Source: a virus
Virus record (IMG/VR): IMGVR_UViG_3300037041_000422
Coordinates: 1-44,286 of that record
DNA length: 44,286 nucleotides
Strand: one strand, 5' to 3'
The first letter of the stretch is position 1. Each line of letters starts with the position of its first letter. Below, one piece after another: positions 1-5,863 of this stretch. The position numbers and the translations under genes are program-made. The notes beneath the pieces are model-generated. The model saw only the letters and a list, made by a program, of their open reading frames with translations, had not been told where the DNA came from and did no database searches.

Positions 1-52
1 AATGTAGCATTGGTAGTATGGTTATTTACTAACAATTAATAAGGAGGATACT

Positions 53-250
53 ATGAACACAGAAGTATGGGAACCTGAAGAAAACGAATTGCAGAAAGCA
101 CGTACTAAGGCACTGGAGGCTCGGCAGGAACTATTTGAAGCCACTAGTAAGTCTCGGGAAGCCAACTGGATGCTGGTTAGAGCGCTGGTGGACAAACGGC
201 ACTATGAGTGCCTGAGTATCAACTGGAGTATGGTCAATAGACTGAAATAA
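53..250 (+). CDS. Small early protein, possible coiled coil, unknown function
   Basis: This 65-residue protein is rich in Glu, Lys, Ala and Arg and reads as one long charged helix, possibly a coiled coil. An AAGGAGG ribosome site at 41-47 lies at good spacing from the ATG. It is followed by a strong hairpin (274-306), so it is the last gene of a unit that begins outside the window. I recognise no family. The start and coding potential look sound; the function is open. Confidence 0.7.
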   Translation: MNTEVWEPEENELQKARTKALEARQELFEATSKSREANWMLVRALVDKRHYECLSINWSMVNRLK

Positions 251-273
251 GCATAACAACATTCCCCTCCATG

Positions 274-306
274 ATAGGGAACTAGGGTTACTGACTAGTT
301 CCCTAT
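274..306 (+). terminator. Probable Rho-independent terminator
   Basis: The arms AGGGAACTA (276-284) and TAGTTCCCT (296-304) are exact complements. Two flanking A-T pairs extend the stem to 11 bp around an 11-base loop. ATTCTTTTGC follows. It lies 24 bases after the stop of the first gene and closes that unit. Confidence 0.7.
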
Positions 307-371
307 TCTTTTGCTCATTTATTTGCATAGTATGAAAGAATACTATTTGTATGCGTGTATGGATGTATGGA

Positions 372-409
372 TGTAGGCTGTAGGCATATGTAGGCTAGGG
401 GGTGTACCC
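372..409. repeat. Left arm of long imperfect inverted repeat
   Basis: Read on the plus strand, this arm begins TGTAGGCTGTAG, continues through ATGTAG and CTAGGG, and ends TGTACCC. The reverse complement of 594-631 begins with the same 12 bases and keeps ATGTAG, CTAGGG, TGTA and CCC in the same order. About 33 of 40 aligned positions match. The arms are separated by about 185 bases that include the A run. Confidence 0.75.
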
Positions 410-482
410 ATTTCGTTTGGTACAATACAGTTACCCACGCTATAGAATGCATCCTGTGACACTGTGTATAGTGTGTTTCTTT

Positions 483-505
483 AAAAAAAAAAAAAAAAAA
501 AAAAA
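483..505 (+). repeat. 23-base poly-A tract
   Basis: Twenty-three consecutive A residues follow TTTCTTT and lie roughly midway between the two arms of the inverted repeat. It is far longer than any other homopolymer in the window. It could be an intrinsically bent or easily melted element; its exact length could also be affected by sequencing error. Confidence 0.8.
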
Positions 506-593
506 GAATAATAAATCACTATACGTTATACTAAGTGGTACATAGTCCACAGTACATAGTCCACATCCACAACTGGTAATGGTTTTTTGGAAT

Positions 594-631
594 GGGCATA
601 CACCCTAGACTACATTTGACTACAGCCTACA
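594..631. repeat. Right arm of long imperfect inverted repeat
   Basis: This is the partner of 372-409. Its reverse complement starts TGTAGGCTGTAG and ends TGTATGCCC. Differences are single substitutions (G to T, T to A) plus a small indel in the G run, so the arms look like a diverged copy rather than chance similarity. Confidence 0.75.
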
Positions 632-665
632 AGCATACTAGCATACAATACCACATTTTTGTGTG

Positions 666-694
666 TTGACAACTATAAACCAATATGGTAAGAT
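666..694 (+). promoter_or_regulatory. Sigma70-type promoter
   Basis: TTGACA at 666-671 is followed by a 17-bp spacer and TAAGAT at 689-694. It lies just upstream of the gene starting at 717 and would drive the small-gene series that follows. Confidence 0.7.
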
Positions 695-716
695 ATATAT
701 AATGGGAGGAATGATT

Positions 717-974
717 ATGAGTAATAGACCGAAGACTAAAAGGGAGTGGGATAAAGCAAACTCTGATATGAACAGGATAGCACGTACTATTCCAAACACT
801 ATTGTGGATACTATCATGATGAGTATGTTGCATAGTGGAGTAAGACTAGTTGATAAGCCAGCGTATGTAGAAGGCGTGGTTATTGGTACTATTATACCAA
901 TTATAAAAGAGTTAATAGAATATGCAATAGACACGAAATTCTATAGAGAAAATGATATAGTTTTCTATGACTAG
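717..974 (+). CDS. Hypothetical early protein, 85 residues
   Basis: I recognise no family. The protein starts MSNRPKTKREWDKANSDMNR and ends with an acidic, aromatic tail; no transmembrane segment is evident. The start at 717 is chosen because GGGAGGA (704-710) ends 6 bases before it; an ATG at 711 abuts the ribosome site, and the frame is open upstream to 663 without a better start. It is first behind the promoter at 666-694 and is AT-rich, unlike the next genes, which are richer in GC. Confidence 0.6.
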   Translation: MSNRPKTKREWDKANSDMNRIARTIPNTIVDTIMMSMLHSGVRLVDKPAYVEGVVIGTIIPIIKELIEYAIDTKFYRENDIVFYD

Positions 975-998
975 GCGGAAAACGAATTGAGGTGAAAG

Positions 999-1331
999 AT
1001 GAACAGGGGTGAACTTATAAGAATCATTACAGCAGAAATAACATCTGCTATGGGACGGTCAAAAATAAGCTGCTCTTACACGGACAATGATTGTAAATAC
1101 CGTGTTCCATCCCAAAGCGGACAGTCTCATCTGAAAGACGCCAGAGAAGGAGCATTGTCGATAATATCTATCATCGCCCCCGAACTGGAGAAGGCACGGA
1201 AATGGGACAAGATGAAAAGCCTTGAATGTGAAAAATGTCCCTCTGAAAAAGGCTGTTATGAGGATGAGGTTCAGGGAACCATCTGTCCGATTAATATGAT
1301 TGTCGATGCCCTTGAGGGAGGTGAGAAATGA
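999..1331 (+). CDS. Hypothetical Cys-containing early protein, 110 residues
   Basis: No recognised family. The middle is helical and charged. Near the C terminus C(E)KCPSEKGCYEDEV and TICP supply four cysteines that could bind a metal. A GAGGTG ribosome site precedes the ATG. The last codons, DALEGGEK, overlap and include the GAGGGAGGTGAG ribosome site of the next gene, which begins four bases before this stop codon. That tight overlap implies translational coupling. Confidence 0.7.
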   Translation: MNRGELIRIITAEITSAMGRSKISCSYTDNDCKYRVPSQSGQSHLKDAREGALSIISIIAPELEKARKWDKMKSLECEKCPSEKGCYEDEVQGTICPINMIVDALEGGEK

Positions 1332-1612
1332 AATACCGGAAGAAACCAGTAGTGGTTGATGCCGAACAATGGGATGGGACGTACTCCGACCTAAAAAGAA
1401 TAATGGGACTGTTTCCCTATATGGAAATCCCTCACATGGAATATCACGAAGCAAACAACACCGTAGGAGTATGGTACGTTGGGACGTTAGAGGGCAAGCA
1501 TCGGGTATCTCCCAATGATTACGTCATCAAGGGCATTAAAGGTGAGTTTTATCCCTGCAAGCCAGACATATTTGAAATGACATATGATGCCCTTGAAGGA
1601 GAGAAAGAATGA
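1328..1612 (+). CDS. PGDYG-type small phage protein
   Basis: The N terminus MKYRKKPVVVDAEQW and the C-terminal block VSPNDYVIKGIKGEFYPCKP followed by DIFEMTYDAL match a small protein that recurs across phages of Firmicutes and Proteobacteria and is catalogued as a PGDYG-domain protein. Its biochemical role is not established. PGDY is replaced here by PNDY. The length of 94 residues is normal. It is coupled to both neighbours by ATGA overlaps; its tail DALEGEKE again doubles as the ribosome site of the next gene. Confidence 0.85.
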   Translation: MKYRKKPVVVDAEQWDGTYSDLKRIMGLFPYMEIPHMEYHEANNTVGVWYVGTLEGKHRVSPNDYVIKGIKGEFYPCKPDIFEMTYDALEGEKE

Positions 1613-1710
1613 AAGTCGTCTGGATAATCACTATTGTCGTTGCTTTGACTCTGTTGGGTTTCATGTTTTATGTTCTTGGAGAACCGTATAGGATGTTTGG
1701 TGGAAGATGA
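1609..1710 (+). CDS. Small single-pass membrane protein, 33 residues
   Basis: The sequence MKVVWIITIVVALTLLGFMF is almost entirely hydrophobic and forms one transmembrane helix; a short tail (YVLGEPYRMFGGR) follows. The start overlaps the upstream stop in ATGA, the upstream gene carries GAAGGAGAG as a ribosome site, and the stop overlaps the ATG of the next gene at 1707. Overlap on both sides and an uninterrupted reading frame support a real gene. Function unknown; a membrane role such as interference with host envelope functions is only a guess. Confidence 0.7.
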   Translation: MKVVWIITIVVALTLLGFMFYVLGEPYRMFGGR

Positions 1711-1991
1711 AAATACTCAGGATTGAGACGTGTCCAGACTGTAAATACGGTTGTCATACTCAATCAGGTAGCTACTGGTGGTGTACTCACCCCGAAATAG
1801 GAGACCACCATTTTGATGTGAATAAAGGTATCCCCGATTGGTGTCCGCTTCATGATGTTGACCCGACCATCCTCCACTTGCTTGCTGATAAGATAGAACA
1901 GGGAGAGGCACACGATGACCTCATCAAACTGGCGGGATATTTGGAGGGTGTGAAAGATGCTGAGACTGTCCGTAAGGAGGAATCACAATGA
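1707..1991 (+). CDS. Small zinc-ribbon-like protein
   Basis: The N-terminal half carries CPDCKYGCHT, then WWCTHPEIGDHH, then IPDWCPLHD: a CxxC pair followed by single Cys and His residues and a closing W-C. This signature recurs in the protein at 11807 and at the N terminus of the nuclease at 9751. The C-terminal half is a charged helix. A metal-binding fold is likely; the job is unknown. Its 3' end contains the GTAAGGAGG ribosome site of the next gene. Confidence 0.7.
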   Translation: MKILRIETCPDCKYGCHTQSGSYWWCTHPEIGDHHFDVNKGIPDWCPLHDVDPTILHLLADKIEQGEAHDDLIKLAGYLEGVKDAETVRKEESQ

Positions 1992-2449
1992 GTACAATGA
2001 ATAGTATTAATAATACTGCAATTATTGAAGGCCGTGTGAGTATTTGCACACTTGCAACACTGTACAGATTCTATACACAACAGGGAGTACTGTGTAGTAC
2101 AAAGAGCGCATTGTTAAAAGAGTCATTGGAAACACTTGTTAATGCACTTGTTGAGAATAGTATGTGTGAACGAGTCACGGATGTGCAAGAAGCAATGAGT
2201 ATCATGAGGCCACTTGCAACAAACCACGATAAGAAAGTTATGGGAAACTTGAGCAAAGCAATTGTTATGCAGAACAGTATTCGTAGTACTGGGAACACAG
2301 AACTAGAAAATGAATTCCTTCGTATACTGAATGAGAAAAAAGAATTCTTTGATAAGGCAGTGAAAGATGTCCACAAAAGTAACAACAGTGTACAACTGTC
2401 ACCAGAAGCTATGAAAGTACCAGACTTATCAATTAAACAAGAGAATTGA
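1988..2449 (+). CDS. Hypothetical early protein, 153 residues
   Basis: No recognised family. The protein is predominantly helical, with Ser, Asn and Glu/Lys-rich stretches, and has no membrane segment. The start at 1988 overlaps the previous stop and is preceded by AAGGAGG. Base use is more AT-rich than in the three genes before it. The stop codon lies inside the first copy of the 28-bp dyad (2439-2466), so the end of the coding region and this element overlap. Confidence 0.65.
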   Translation: MSTMNSINNTAIIEGRVSICTLATLYRFYTQQGVLCSTKSALLKESLETLVNALVENSMCERVTDVQEAMSIMRPLATNHDKKVMGNLSKAIVMQNSIRSTGNTELENEFLRILNEKKEFFDKAVKDVHKSNNSVQLSPEAMKVPDLSIKQEN

Positions 2450-2466
2450 AATTGTCAAATCACTTG
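2439..2466. repeat. 28-bp dyad element, copy A
   Basis: The left half reads AAGAGAATTGA, the centre AATTG, and the right half TCAAATCACTTG. It differs from the reverse complement of copy B (5952-5979) at one position of 28. The halves are complementary, so it can be an operator or form a hairpin with an AATTG loop. It overlaps the 3' end of the gene ending at 2449. Confidence 0.8.
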
Positions 2467-2480
2467 CGGACACAGTCCGC
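2466..2480 (+). repeat. Triloop hairpin GCGGAC-ACA-GTCCGC
   Basis: A perfect 6-bp stem with a three-base loop immediately follows dyad copy A. It belongs to a family of GNAC-N3-GTNC hairpins seen at 3365, 3398, 3636, 3671, 4791 and 5986. Confidence 0.7.
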
Positions 2481-2521
2481 AGCGTGTAAACAATAGTATG
2501 TTTTCACACTCGTAAAATATA

Positions 2522-2550
2522 TTGACAAGTGTGCTTTTATTTGGTATAAT
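2522..2550 (+). promoter_or_regulatory. Consensus sigma70-type promoter
   Basis: TTGACA at 2522-2527, a 17-bp spacer, and TATAAT at 2545-2550: a perfect consensus. It lies 70 bases upstream of the gene at 2621 and should be one of the strongest early promoters. Confidence 0.85.
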
Positions 2551-2620
2551 ATATATATGATATGGAACACTTTGAAATTGATAAACAACACAGAATGCAT
2601 ACAAAAGGGAGGTGAATATA

Positions 2621-2884
2621 ATGAAAAAGCACGATGCCATGCTTCAAACACTTCAAATGAATCGTCCTTGTGATTGCGATGCTCCAATAGCATTTAATTG
2701 CACAGACGAAAATGAAAAGGAACGAACACAGCTATACATGCTTGACAGCGAAATGAATTCAACTATCATATTCGACGGCATGAAGGGAATTATTGACAGT
2801 GATAATTTGTCACTGGTTTGCACGCGCTGTGGAGCGGATTGGACAACTTGGCACAATGTGGTTCTATGTGATGCAGAAACATAA
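2621..2884 (+). CDS. Hypothetical Cys-rich protein, 87 residues
   Basis: The pairs CDCDAP near the N terminus and LVCTRCGADW near the C terminus could together form a zinc ribbon. The ATG at 2621 is preferred to the in-frame GTG at 2612 because GGGAGGTG (2608-2615) is correctly spaced from it and overlaps the GTG. It is the first gene behind the consensus promoter at 2522-2550, so it should be expressed early and strongly. No family recognised. Confidence 0.65.
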   Translation: MKKHDAMLQTLQMNRPCDCDAPIAFNCTDENEKERTQLYMLDSEMNSTIIFDGMKGIIDSDNLSLVCTRCGADWTTWHNVVLCDAET

Positions 2885-2894
2885 TAAATAAAAA

Positions 2895-2925
2895 GGAGGG
2901 TGGGCGGAAACTAATAATTTCCTCC
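2895..2925 (+). promoter_or_regulatory. Leader with a potentially masked ribosome site
   Basis: GGAGG at 2895-2899 can pair with CCTCC at 2921-2925, and GGAAA at 2906-2910 competes for the overlapping TTTCC at 2918-2922. The gene at 2936 has no purine-rich ribosome site at normal distance from its ATG, so this alternative pairing could control its translation. This is inference from sequence only. Confidence 0.35.
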
Positions 2926-2935
2926 CTATATAAAC

Positions 2936-3364
2936 ATGGCACTAAGATTCTGGAAGTGTGGTGCAGTTGATTGTGACAGAGACCCGAATTTCAAAGATGC
3001 TGAATGTCGGGACTGTCAGGCTGCCGAGTTTAGGATTGATAACGGTCCTTGGCAAAATACCCCTGCTTTCCATGAAAGTATGAAAAACATGGAAGAAATG
3101 TTCGACAGGCTGGATGTTCTGGCAAAGAAGCATGGGATAGAATTAAAGCCCGCTGAACCAGTCAAGTGGCTTGGTGGAACTGTTTGTAATTTCTGCAAAC
3201 AGCCTATCACGGGACTGTTGTACGACACTAAAACAGTCTACAATTGCTGGGCTACAATGTGTGACGTCTGTCATGCTACGTTCGGCACAAGTGGACTCGG
3301 CACTGGCATCGGGCAAGTATATGAACAACAGCCTGATGACACGTTTGTTAAAGTGGGCGGTTAG
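2936..3364 (+). CDS. Two-module zinc-ribbon protein
   Basis: The N terminus has KCGAVDCDRD and AECRDCQ, giving four closely spaced cysteines; the C terminus has VCNFCKQPI and MCDVCHATFG, followed by GTGIGQVYE and a FVKVGG end. The C-terminal module (CxxC, about 27 residues, CxxC, then Gly-rich) resembles a zinc ribbon common in small phage proteins. Function unknown. The start is the only in-frame ATG after a TAA upstream, yet the nearest AGGAGG is more than 35 bases away. Confidence 0.7.
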   Translation: MALRFWKCGAVDCDRDPNFKDAECRDCQAAEFRIDNGPWQNTPAFHESMKNMEEMFDRLDVLAKKHGIELKPAEPVKWLGGTVCNFCKQPITGLLYDTKTVYNCWATMCDVCHATFGTSGLGTGIGQVYEQQPDDTFVKVGG

Positions 3365-3377
3365 CGGACTATGTCCG
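3365..3377 (+). repeat. Triloop hairpin CGGAC-TAT-GTCCG
   Basis: A perfect 5-bp stem with a three-base loop, directly at the stop codon of the preceding gene. It is a member of the GNAC-N3-GTNC family. Confidence 0.6.
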
Positions 3378-3397
3378 TCGAAGTAGCAACATACTAT

Positions 3398-3412
3398 GCG
3401 AACATAGTTCGC
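3398..3412 (+). repeat. Triloop hairpin GCGAAC-ATA-GTTCGC
   Basis: A perfect 6-bp stem with a three-base loop, 7 bases before the AAGGAGG ribosome site of the gene at 3433. A second hairpin of the same family is just upstream (3365-3377), so the leader carries two in tandem. Confidence 0.65.
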
Positions 3413-3432
3413 AATAATAAGGAGGCTTCACA

Positions 3433-3636
3433 ATGAGTCCATACGCAAAGCTTCATCGGGAACTCAATCGCAACACTAACAACAAGCGTCACAATCGCAC
3501 AGTGTTGCAAATTGTCAAAAGAATCCTGAATCCTATCAGGATTGCGAGCCTGTGCGAGTTCGATGACAACACTGGCACTTACACACTCCGTAATGATGTA
3601 CTCGCAAGGGCATTTCTGCTGCGGAGGGCATCGTAG
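3433..3636 (+). CDS. Hypothetical basic protein, 67 residues
   Basis: Strongly basic and Asn-rich at the N terminus (many Arg, Lys, His and Asn residues); the second half contains a short beta-like stretch, CEFDDNTGTYTLRNDVLARA. The net charge suggests nucleic-acid binding, which is inference only. An AAGGAGG site at 3419-3425 supports the start. It is flanked on both sides by GCGAAC-N3-GTTCGC hairpins. Confidence 0.55.
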   Translation: MSPYAKLHRELNRNTNNKRHNRTVLQIVKRILNPIRIASLCEFDDNTGTYTLRNDVLARAFLLRRAS

Positions 3637-3650
3637 CGAACACAGTTCGC
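3636..3650 (+). repeat. Triloop hairpin GCGAAC-ACA-GTTCGC
   Basis: A perfect 6-bp stem that begins on the last base of the stop codon of the preceding gene. The stem is identical to that at 3398-3412; only the loop differs. Confidence 0.65.
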
Positions 3651-3659
3651 AACAAGCAT

Positions 3660-3690
3660 GAGGGCTCTGTGAACGCTGTTCGCATCCCTC
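3660..3690 (+). repeat. Nested hairpin in leader
   Basis: GAGGG (3660-3664) pairs with CCCTC (3686-3690) and encloses GAAC-GCT-GTTC (3671-3681), another member of the triloop family. It lies 30 bases before the next start and may insulate or process the transcript. Confidence 0.5.
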
Positions 3691-3719
3691 AGCTCTTACT
3701 CATAACGGGAGCTATAAAC

Positions 3720-3914
3720 ATGAAAACAGGGAAAGAAACTCCTCGCAAGATGGCGAGTGGTCCTGTGGCACAGGATTTCATTGCACTATGCGAAAAGCAC
3801 GACATTACTCCTACCAAACGTCAACTGTCAAAATTCCGTAACAAAAAGGGCAAACTGTACAATATCGCTGGAAACGGCAACAGCGGACGGCGTTCGATAG
3901 TGGTGACAGAATGA
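3720..3914 (+). CDS. Hypothetical basic protein, 64 residues
   Basis: A basic, Gly/Asn-rich C terminus (RNKKGKLYNIAGNGNSGRRS) follows a short helical region, QDFIALCEKHDITPTKRQLSK. The ATG at 3720 is chosen over the upstream in-frame GTG at 3669 because ACGGGAG (3704-3710) is well placed and the GTG sits inside a hairpin. The ATG of the next gene overlaps the stop. No family recognised. Confidence 0.6.
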   Translation: MKTGKETPRKMASGPVAQDFIALCEKHDITPTKRQLSKFRNKKGKLYNIAGNGNSGRRSIVVTE

Positions 3915-4621
3915 ATGTCCCTGAGGGAGATGCCAGAAGTTTTCTATTGGCACTCATTGGAGACTCTGTTGTCAACATGAAGAAAGCCGTCAAACTCATG
4001 GACAACACCGAAGATACTAAACGGAAGACAGTTCGTATAACCGCTGTGCAGTATCGGGTTACAACTGTGAAGTATACCTGCACACATTGTCACGCCGTTA
4101 ATAGTGTCGAAAAAACTCTCAACACAAAAACAGAATCATTCTCATACATTGGGCATGATAAGCAAGTGTATATAGTAAACTGGAAATCACTTGAAACGCC
4201 AGTTGTTATAAATGCTATTATGAACACTTGTGATGCGTGCGAAGCATTTGTGGACACTTTATCCCGTGAGGAACTAACACAGCGCTATATGAACAGCATC
4301 AAGCGTGTTCCACTTGACACAAAGCCTGTTATAAAGAAACAAGTCCCAGAAATCGACTACAGCGAATTGGATCTTGACAGTGAGTACAATATAATACAGG
4401 AGGGCGTAGATGTCCATGGAAGAGAACTCGAACGAATCATTGAAGAACGAATCATTGAAGAACCCAGCAATAGTAATTCAGAGCACCAAGTTTTGCAGTC
4501 TGGACTTTCGTACAGCAATCGGCTACGAGCCGATAGTGACAGCGATGCAGGCTGCGATGGACAGGATGAGTATTGGCAAGGGCAGACAGCGCCATGCTCG
4601 TCATTCCAATCAACCTGTTGA
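3911..4621 (+). CDS. Zinc-ribbon protein with long overlapping tail
   Basis: CTHCHAV (about residue 57) and NTCDACEAF (about residue 105) form a CxxC-CxxC zinc-binding pair, with beta-rich sequence between them. From about residue 166 the frame overlaps the gene at 4410 for 212 bases and becomes Ser/Asp/Gln-rich and low in complexity, which suggests that this tail is a by-product or a late extension. The frame is open to a TGA at 4621. Coupled to the upstream gene by ATGA overlap. Function unknown. Confidence 0.6.
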   Translation: MNVPEGDARSFLLALIGDSVVNMKKAVKLMDNTEDTKRKTVRITAVQYRVTTVKYTCTHCHAVNSVEKTLNTKTESFSYIGHDKQVYIVNWKSLETPVVINAIMNTCDACEAFVDTLSREELTQRYMNSIKRVPLDTKPVIKKQVPEIDYSELDLDSEYNIIQEGVDVHGRELERIIEERIIEEPSNSNSEHQVLQSGLSYSNRLRADSDSDAGCDGQDEYWQGQTAPCSSFQSTC

Positions 4622-4790
4622 ACAGCAGGACATCGCACTGTTTAGTCACGGCTGGCGAGTTGACCAAATCAGGAAGAAAGCAAATGAACTGGAGCGCTTA
4701 AAGCGTTCTGCACGCGCTGACGAAGTACTCGACATCATTTGCTATGCGTGTGTTGAGTGGTTGAAATTGACAGGAAACATACCCGAGTAA
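4410..4790 (+). CDS. Hypothetical early protein, 126 residues
   Basis: Begins inside the previous gene in a different frame. AGGAGGG at 4399-4405 is ideally placed for this ATG. The C-terminal half (FSHGWRVDQIRKKANELERL and LDIICYACVEWLKLTG) reads as a coherent helical domain and is stronger coding sequence than the competing frame. A 15-bp tandem duplication near the start gives NESLK twice. No family recognised. Confidence 0.65.
   Translation: MSMEENSNESLKNESLKNPAIVIQSTKFCSLDFRTAIGYEPIVTAMQAAMDRMSIGKGRQRHARHSNQPVEQQDIALFSHGWRVDQIRKKANELERLKRSARADEVLDIICYACVEWLKLTGNIPE
4430..4459 (+). repeat. 15-bp tandem duplication within overlapping genes
   Basis: GAACGAATCATTGAA occurs twice back to back (4430-4444 and 4445-4459). 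Because 15 is a multiple of three, both frames stay open: one reads NESLKNESLK, the other ERIIEERIIE. Confidence 0.85.
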
Positions 4791-4803
4791 CGGACGCTGT
4801 CCG
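4791..4803 (+). repeat. Triloop hairpin CGGAC-GCT-GTCCG
   Basis: A perfect 5-bp stem placed directly after the stop codon of the gene ending at 4790. It is followed within 12 bases by the GNRA hairpin. Confidence 0.6.
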
Positions 4804-4814
4804 TATGTCCCTGT

Positions 4815-4834
4815 GGGTGGGCGAAAGCCCACTC
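4815..4834 (+). terminator. GC-rich hairpin with GAAA tetraloop
   Basis: GTGGGC (4817-4822) and GCCCAC (4827-4832) close a GAAA loop, with a G-T and a G-C pair extending the stem to 8 bp. GAAA is a stable GNRA tetraloop. No U run follows, so it could be a transcript-stabilising or pausing structure rather than a true terminator. Confidence 0.45.
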
Positions 4835-4866
4835 GGCACTATAATTAAAAGGGAGGAAGAGTGCAA

Positions 4867-5007
4867 ATGACTAACGATGAGAAAGTAAAACGCTATGATA
4901 GAATAGTAAAAATACTCCTTCCATATTACAAGACAGTTCGCCATCCAAGAACTGCCATTGCTGTGTTGGAAGTACTAGAAATGCTAATACATGAGAATGA
5001 TGAATGA
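4867..5007 (+). CDS. Small hypothetical protein, 46 residues
   Basis: The protein starts MTNDEKVKRYDRIVKILLPY and is compact and probably helical, with mixed charge and no cysteines. GGGAGG at 4851-4856 lies at acceptable spacing from the ATG. The frame is uninterrupted and fills most of the gap between the GAAA hairpin and the next promoter. No family recognised. Confidence 0.6.
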   Translation: MTNDEKVKRYDRIVKILLPYYKTVRHPRTAIAVLEVLEMLIHENDE

Positions 5008-5047
5008 TAACTATCATAGACAAAAAACATAAGTATGAAAATAATTG

Positions 5048-5076
5048 TTGACAAGGTGAAAAAAACATGATATATT
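5048..5076 (+). promoter_or_regulatory. Sigma70-type promoter of the HNH gene
   Basis: TTGACA at 5048-5053, a 17-bp spacer and TATATT at 5071-5076, 33 bases upstream of the HNH gene start. Confidence 0.75.
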
Positions 5077-5109
5077 ATTATATAAGCTAAAATAAATGAG
5101 GAATCTATC

Positions 5110-5430
5110 ATGAGTGAAGAATTTAGGGTTGTTGAAGAATTTACAAACTATTTAGTATCTGATAAAGGTCGTATCATTCGATACTATCCAAAGTCAAATA
5201 AGTGTAAAGAACTTCTTACTAATAATCCTAAACGCTATAAAACTATTACACTTTGTGATAAAACAAGAATGGTTCGTATGGGACTTAATAGACTTATAGC
5301 AGCTACATTTATCGGTCCTGCTAATGGTAGGATAGTTCACCATAAGGATGGAAATAAACTAAATAATAAAGTTAGTAATCTTGAATACCTTTCTCATGCG
5401 TATAATGTATGGATCTGGTATCATCAATAA
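5110..5430 (+). CDS. HNH homing-type endonuclease
   Basis: The N-terminal half (FRVVEEFTNYLVSDKGRIIR) resembles a NUMOD4-type module found before HNH domains in phage homing endonucleases. The C-terminal half carries the HNH core, IVHHKDGNKLNNKVSNLEYL: the HH pair, the central Asn and the terminal NLE. It would make a nick or double-strand break in DNA. It is AT-rich with its own promoter, so it looks like an independently acquired selfish gene. No intron is visible nearby. Confidence 0.85.
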   Translation: MSEEFRVVEEFTNYLVSDKGRIIRYYPKSNKCKELLTNNPKRYKTITLCDKTRMVRMGLNRLIAATFIGPANGRIVHHKDGNKLNNKVSNLEYLSHAYNVWIWYHQ

Positions 5431-5464
5431 GTGTATCAATGAAGCAATGAAGCAAGGAACATCA

Positions 5465-5477
5465 TAACAAAGTCTGC
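5465..5477 (+). repeat. 13-bp direct repeat flanking 5512-5856, left copy
   Basis: TAACAAAGTCTGC here recurs exactly at 5864-5876. The two copies bracket the gene at 5512-5856. In this copy AGTCTGC is the left side of a hairpin (5471-5488). Confidence 0.75.
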
Positions 5478-5488
5478 AGACGCAGACT
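5471..5488 (+). promoter_or_regulatory. 5' leader hairpin AGTCTGC-AGAC-GCAGACT
   Basis: A perfect 7-bp stem with a four-base loop lies 10 bases before the AAGGAGG ribosome site of the gene at 5512. Such 5' stem-loops often protect mRNA; a protective role here is inference. Confidence 0.6.
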
Positions 5489-5511
5489 AAAACCATTAAG
5501 GAGGATTTACT

Positions 5512-5856
5512 ATGTTAGAAGTAAAGGCAACAAAGAATGGTGTAGACCGTGAAGTGGGAGCCTTCGTAGACCTCGGTGACAACTGCCAGGACGCTATCAC
5601 GAAATTCGGTGAGGAAGTTGTATTCAGTAACTTCCAGTCTCAGGCAAGAATCCGCGCTCAGGCTATCATGCGTGATATGCTTACCGAAGGCAAGACCGAT
5701 GAGGAAATTGCACAGTTCATGTCAGCGTGGAAGCCTGGTACGACCCGCGAGCGTAACGTTGACCCTACTGCCGCACTGCTGAACAAGTTCGCACTGCTCT
5801 CTCCCGACGAACAGCAGGCATACTTGACCAAGCTGATGGAGAAAGCTGGCAAGTAA
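5512..5856 (+). CDS. Probably highly expressed early protein, unknown function
   Basis: I recognise no family. The first 40 residues look beta-rich (MLEVKATKNGVDREVGAFVD), followed by a helical region, and the end LLNKFALLSPDEQQAYLTKL looks like a helical dimerisation or tail segment. The gene is visibly richer in GC and C-ending codons than its neighbours, resembling the capsid gene, which points to high expression. It has a strong AAGGAGG site, a hairpin before it and a large folded structure after it. A single-strand-binding or host-takeover role is possible but unproven. Confidence 0.7.
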   Translation: MLEVKATKNGVDREVGAFVDLGDNCQDAITKFGEEVVFSNFQSQARIRAQAIMRDMLTEGKTDEEIAQFMSAWKPGTTRERNVDPTAALLNKFALLSPDEQQAYLTKLMEKAGK

Positions 5857-5863
5857 CACTCTG

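Larger units (their letters stand above)
251..716. other. Gene-free, repeat-rich intergenic region
   Basis: No credible gene is present; open frames on either strand here have no ribosome site. The region holds the terminator at 274-306, a 7-bp hairpin (ATAGTAT 327-333 with ATACTAT 340-346), GTATGGAT-type short repeats (357-372), the long inverted repeats (372-409 and 594-631), a 23-base A run, a direct repeat TACATAGTCCAC around 539-564, and a sigma70-type promoter at 666-694. An origin or a control region is possible. Confidence 0.6.

Noticed and set aside
483-505. Rho-independent terminator built on the poly-A run (minus-strand poly-T)
   Set aside because: No GC-rich stem adjoins the tract on the side required and no leftward gene ends there.
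3398-3650. GCGAAC-N3-GTTCGC sites as LexA/SOS boxes
   Set aside because: The Gram-positive LexA consensus has four bases between GAAC and GTTC; here the spacer is three, and the sites follow a wider family with GGAC/GTCC stems.
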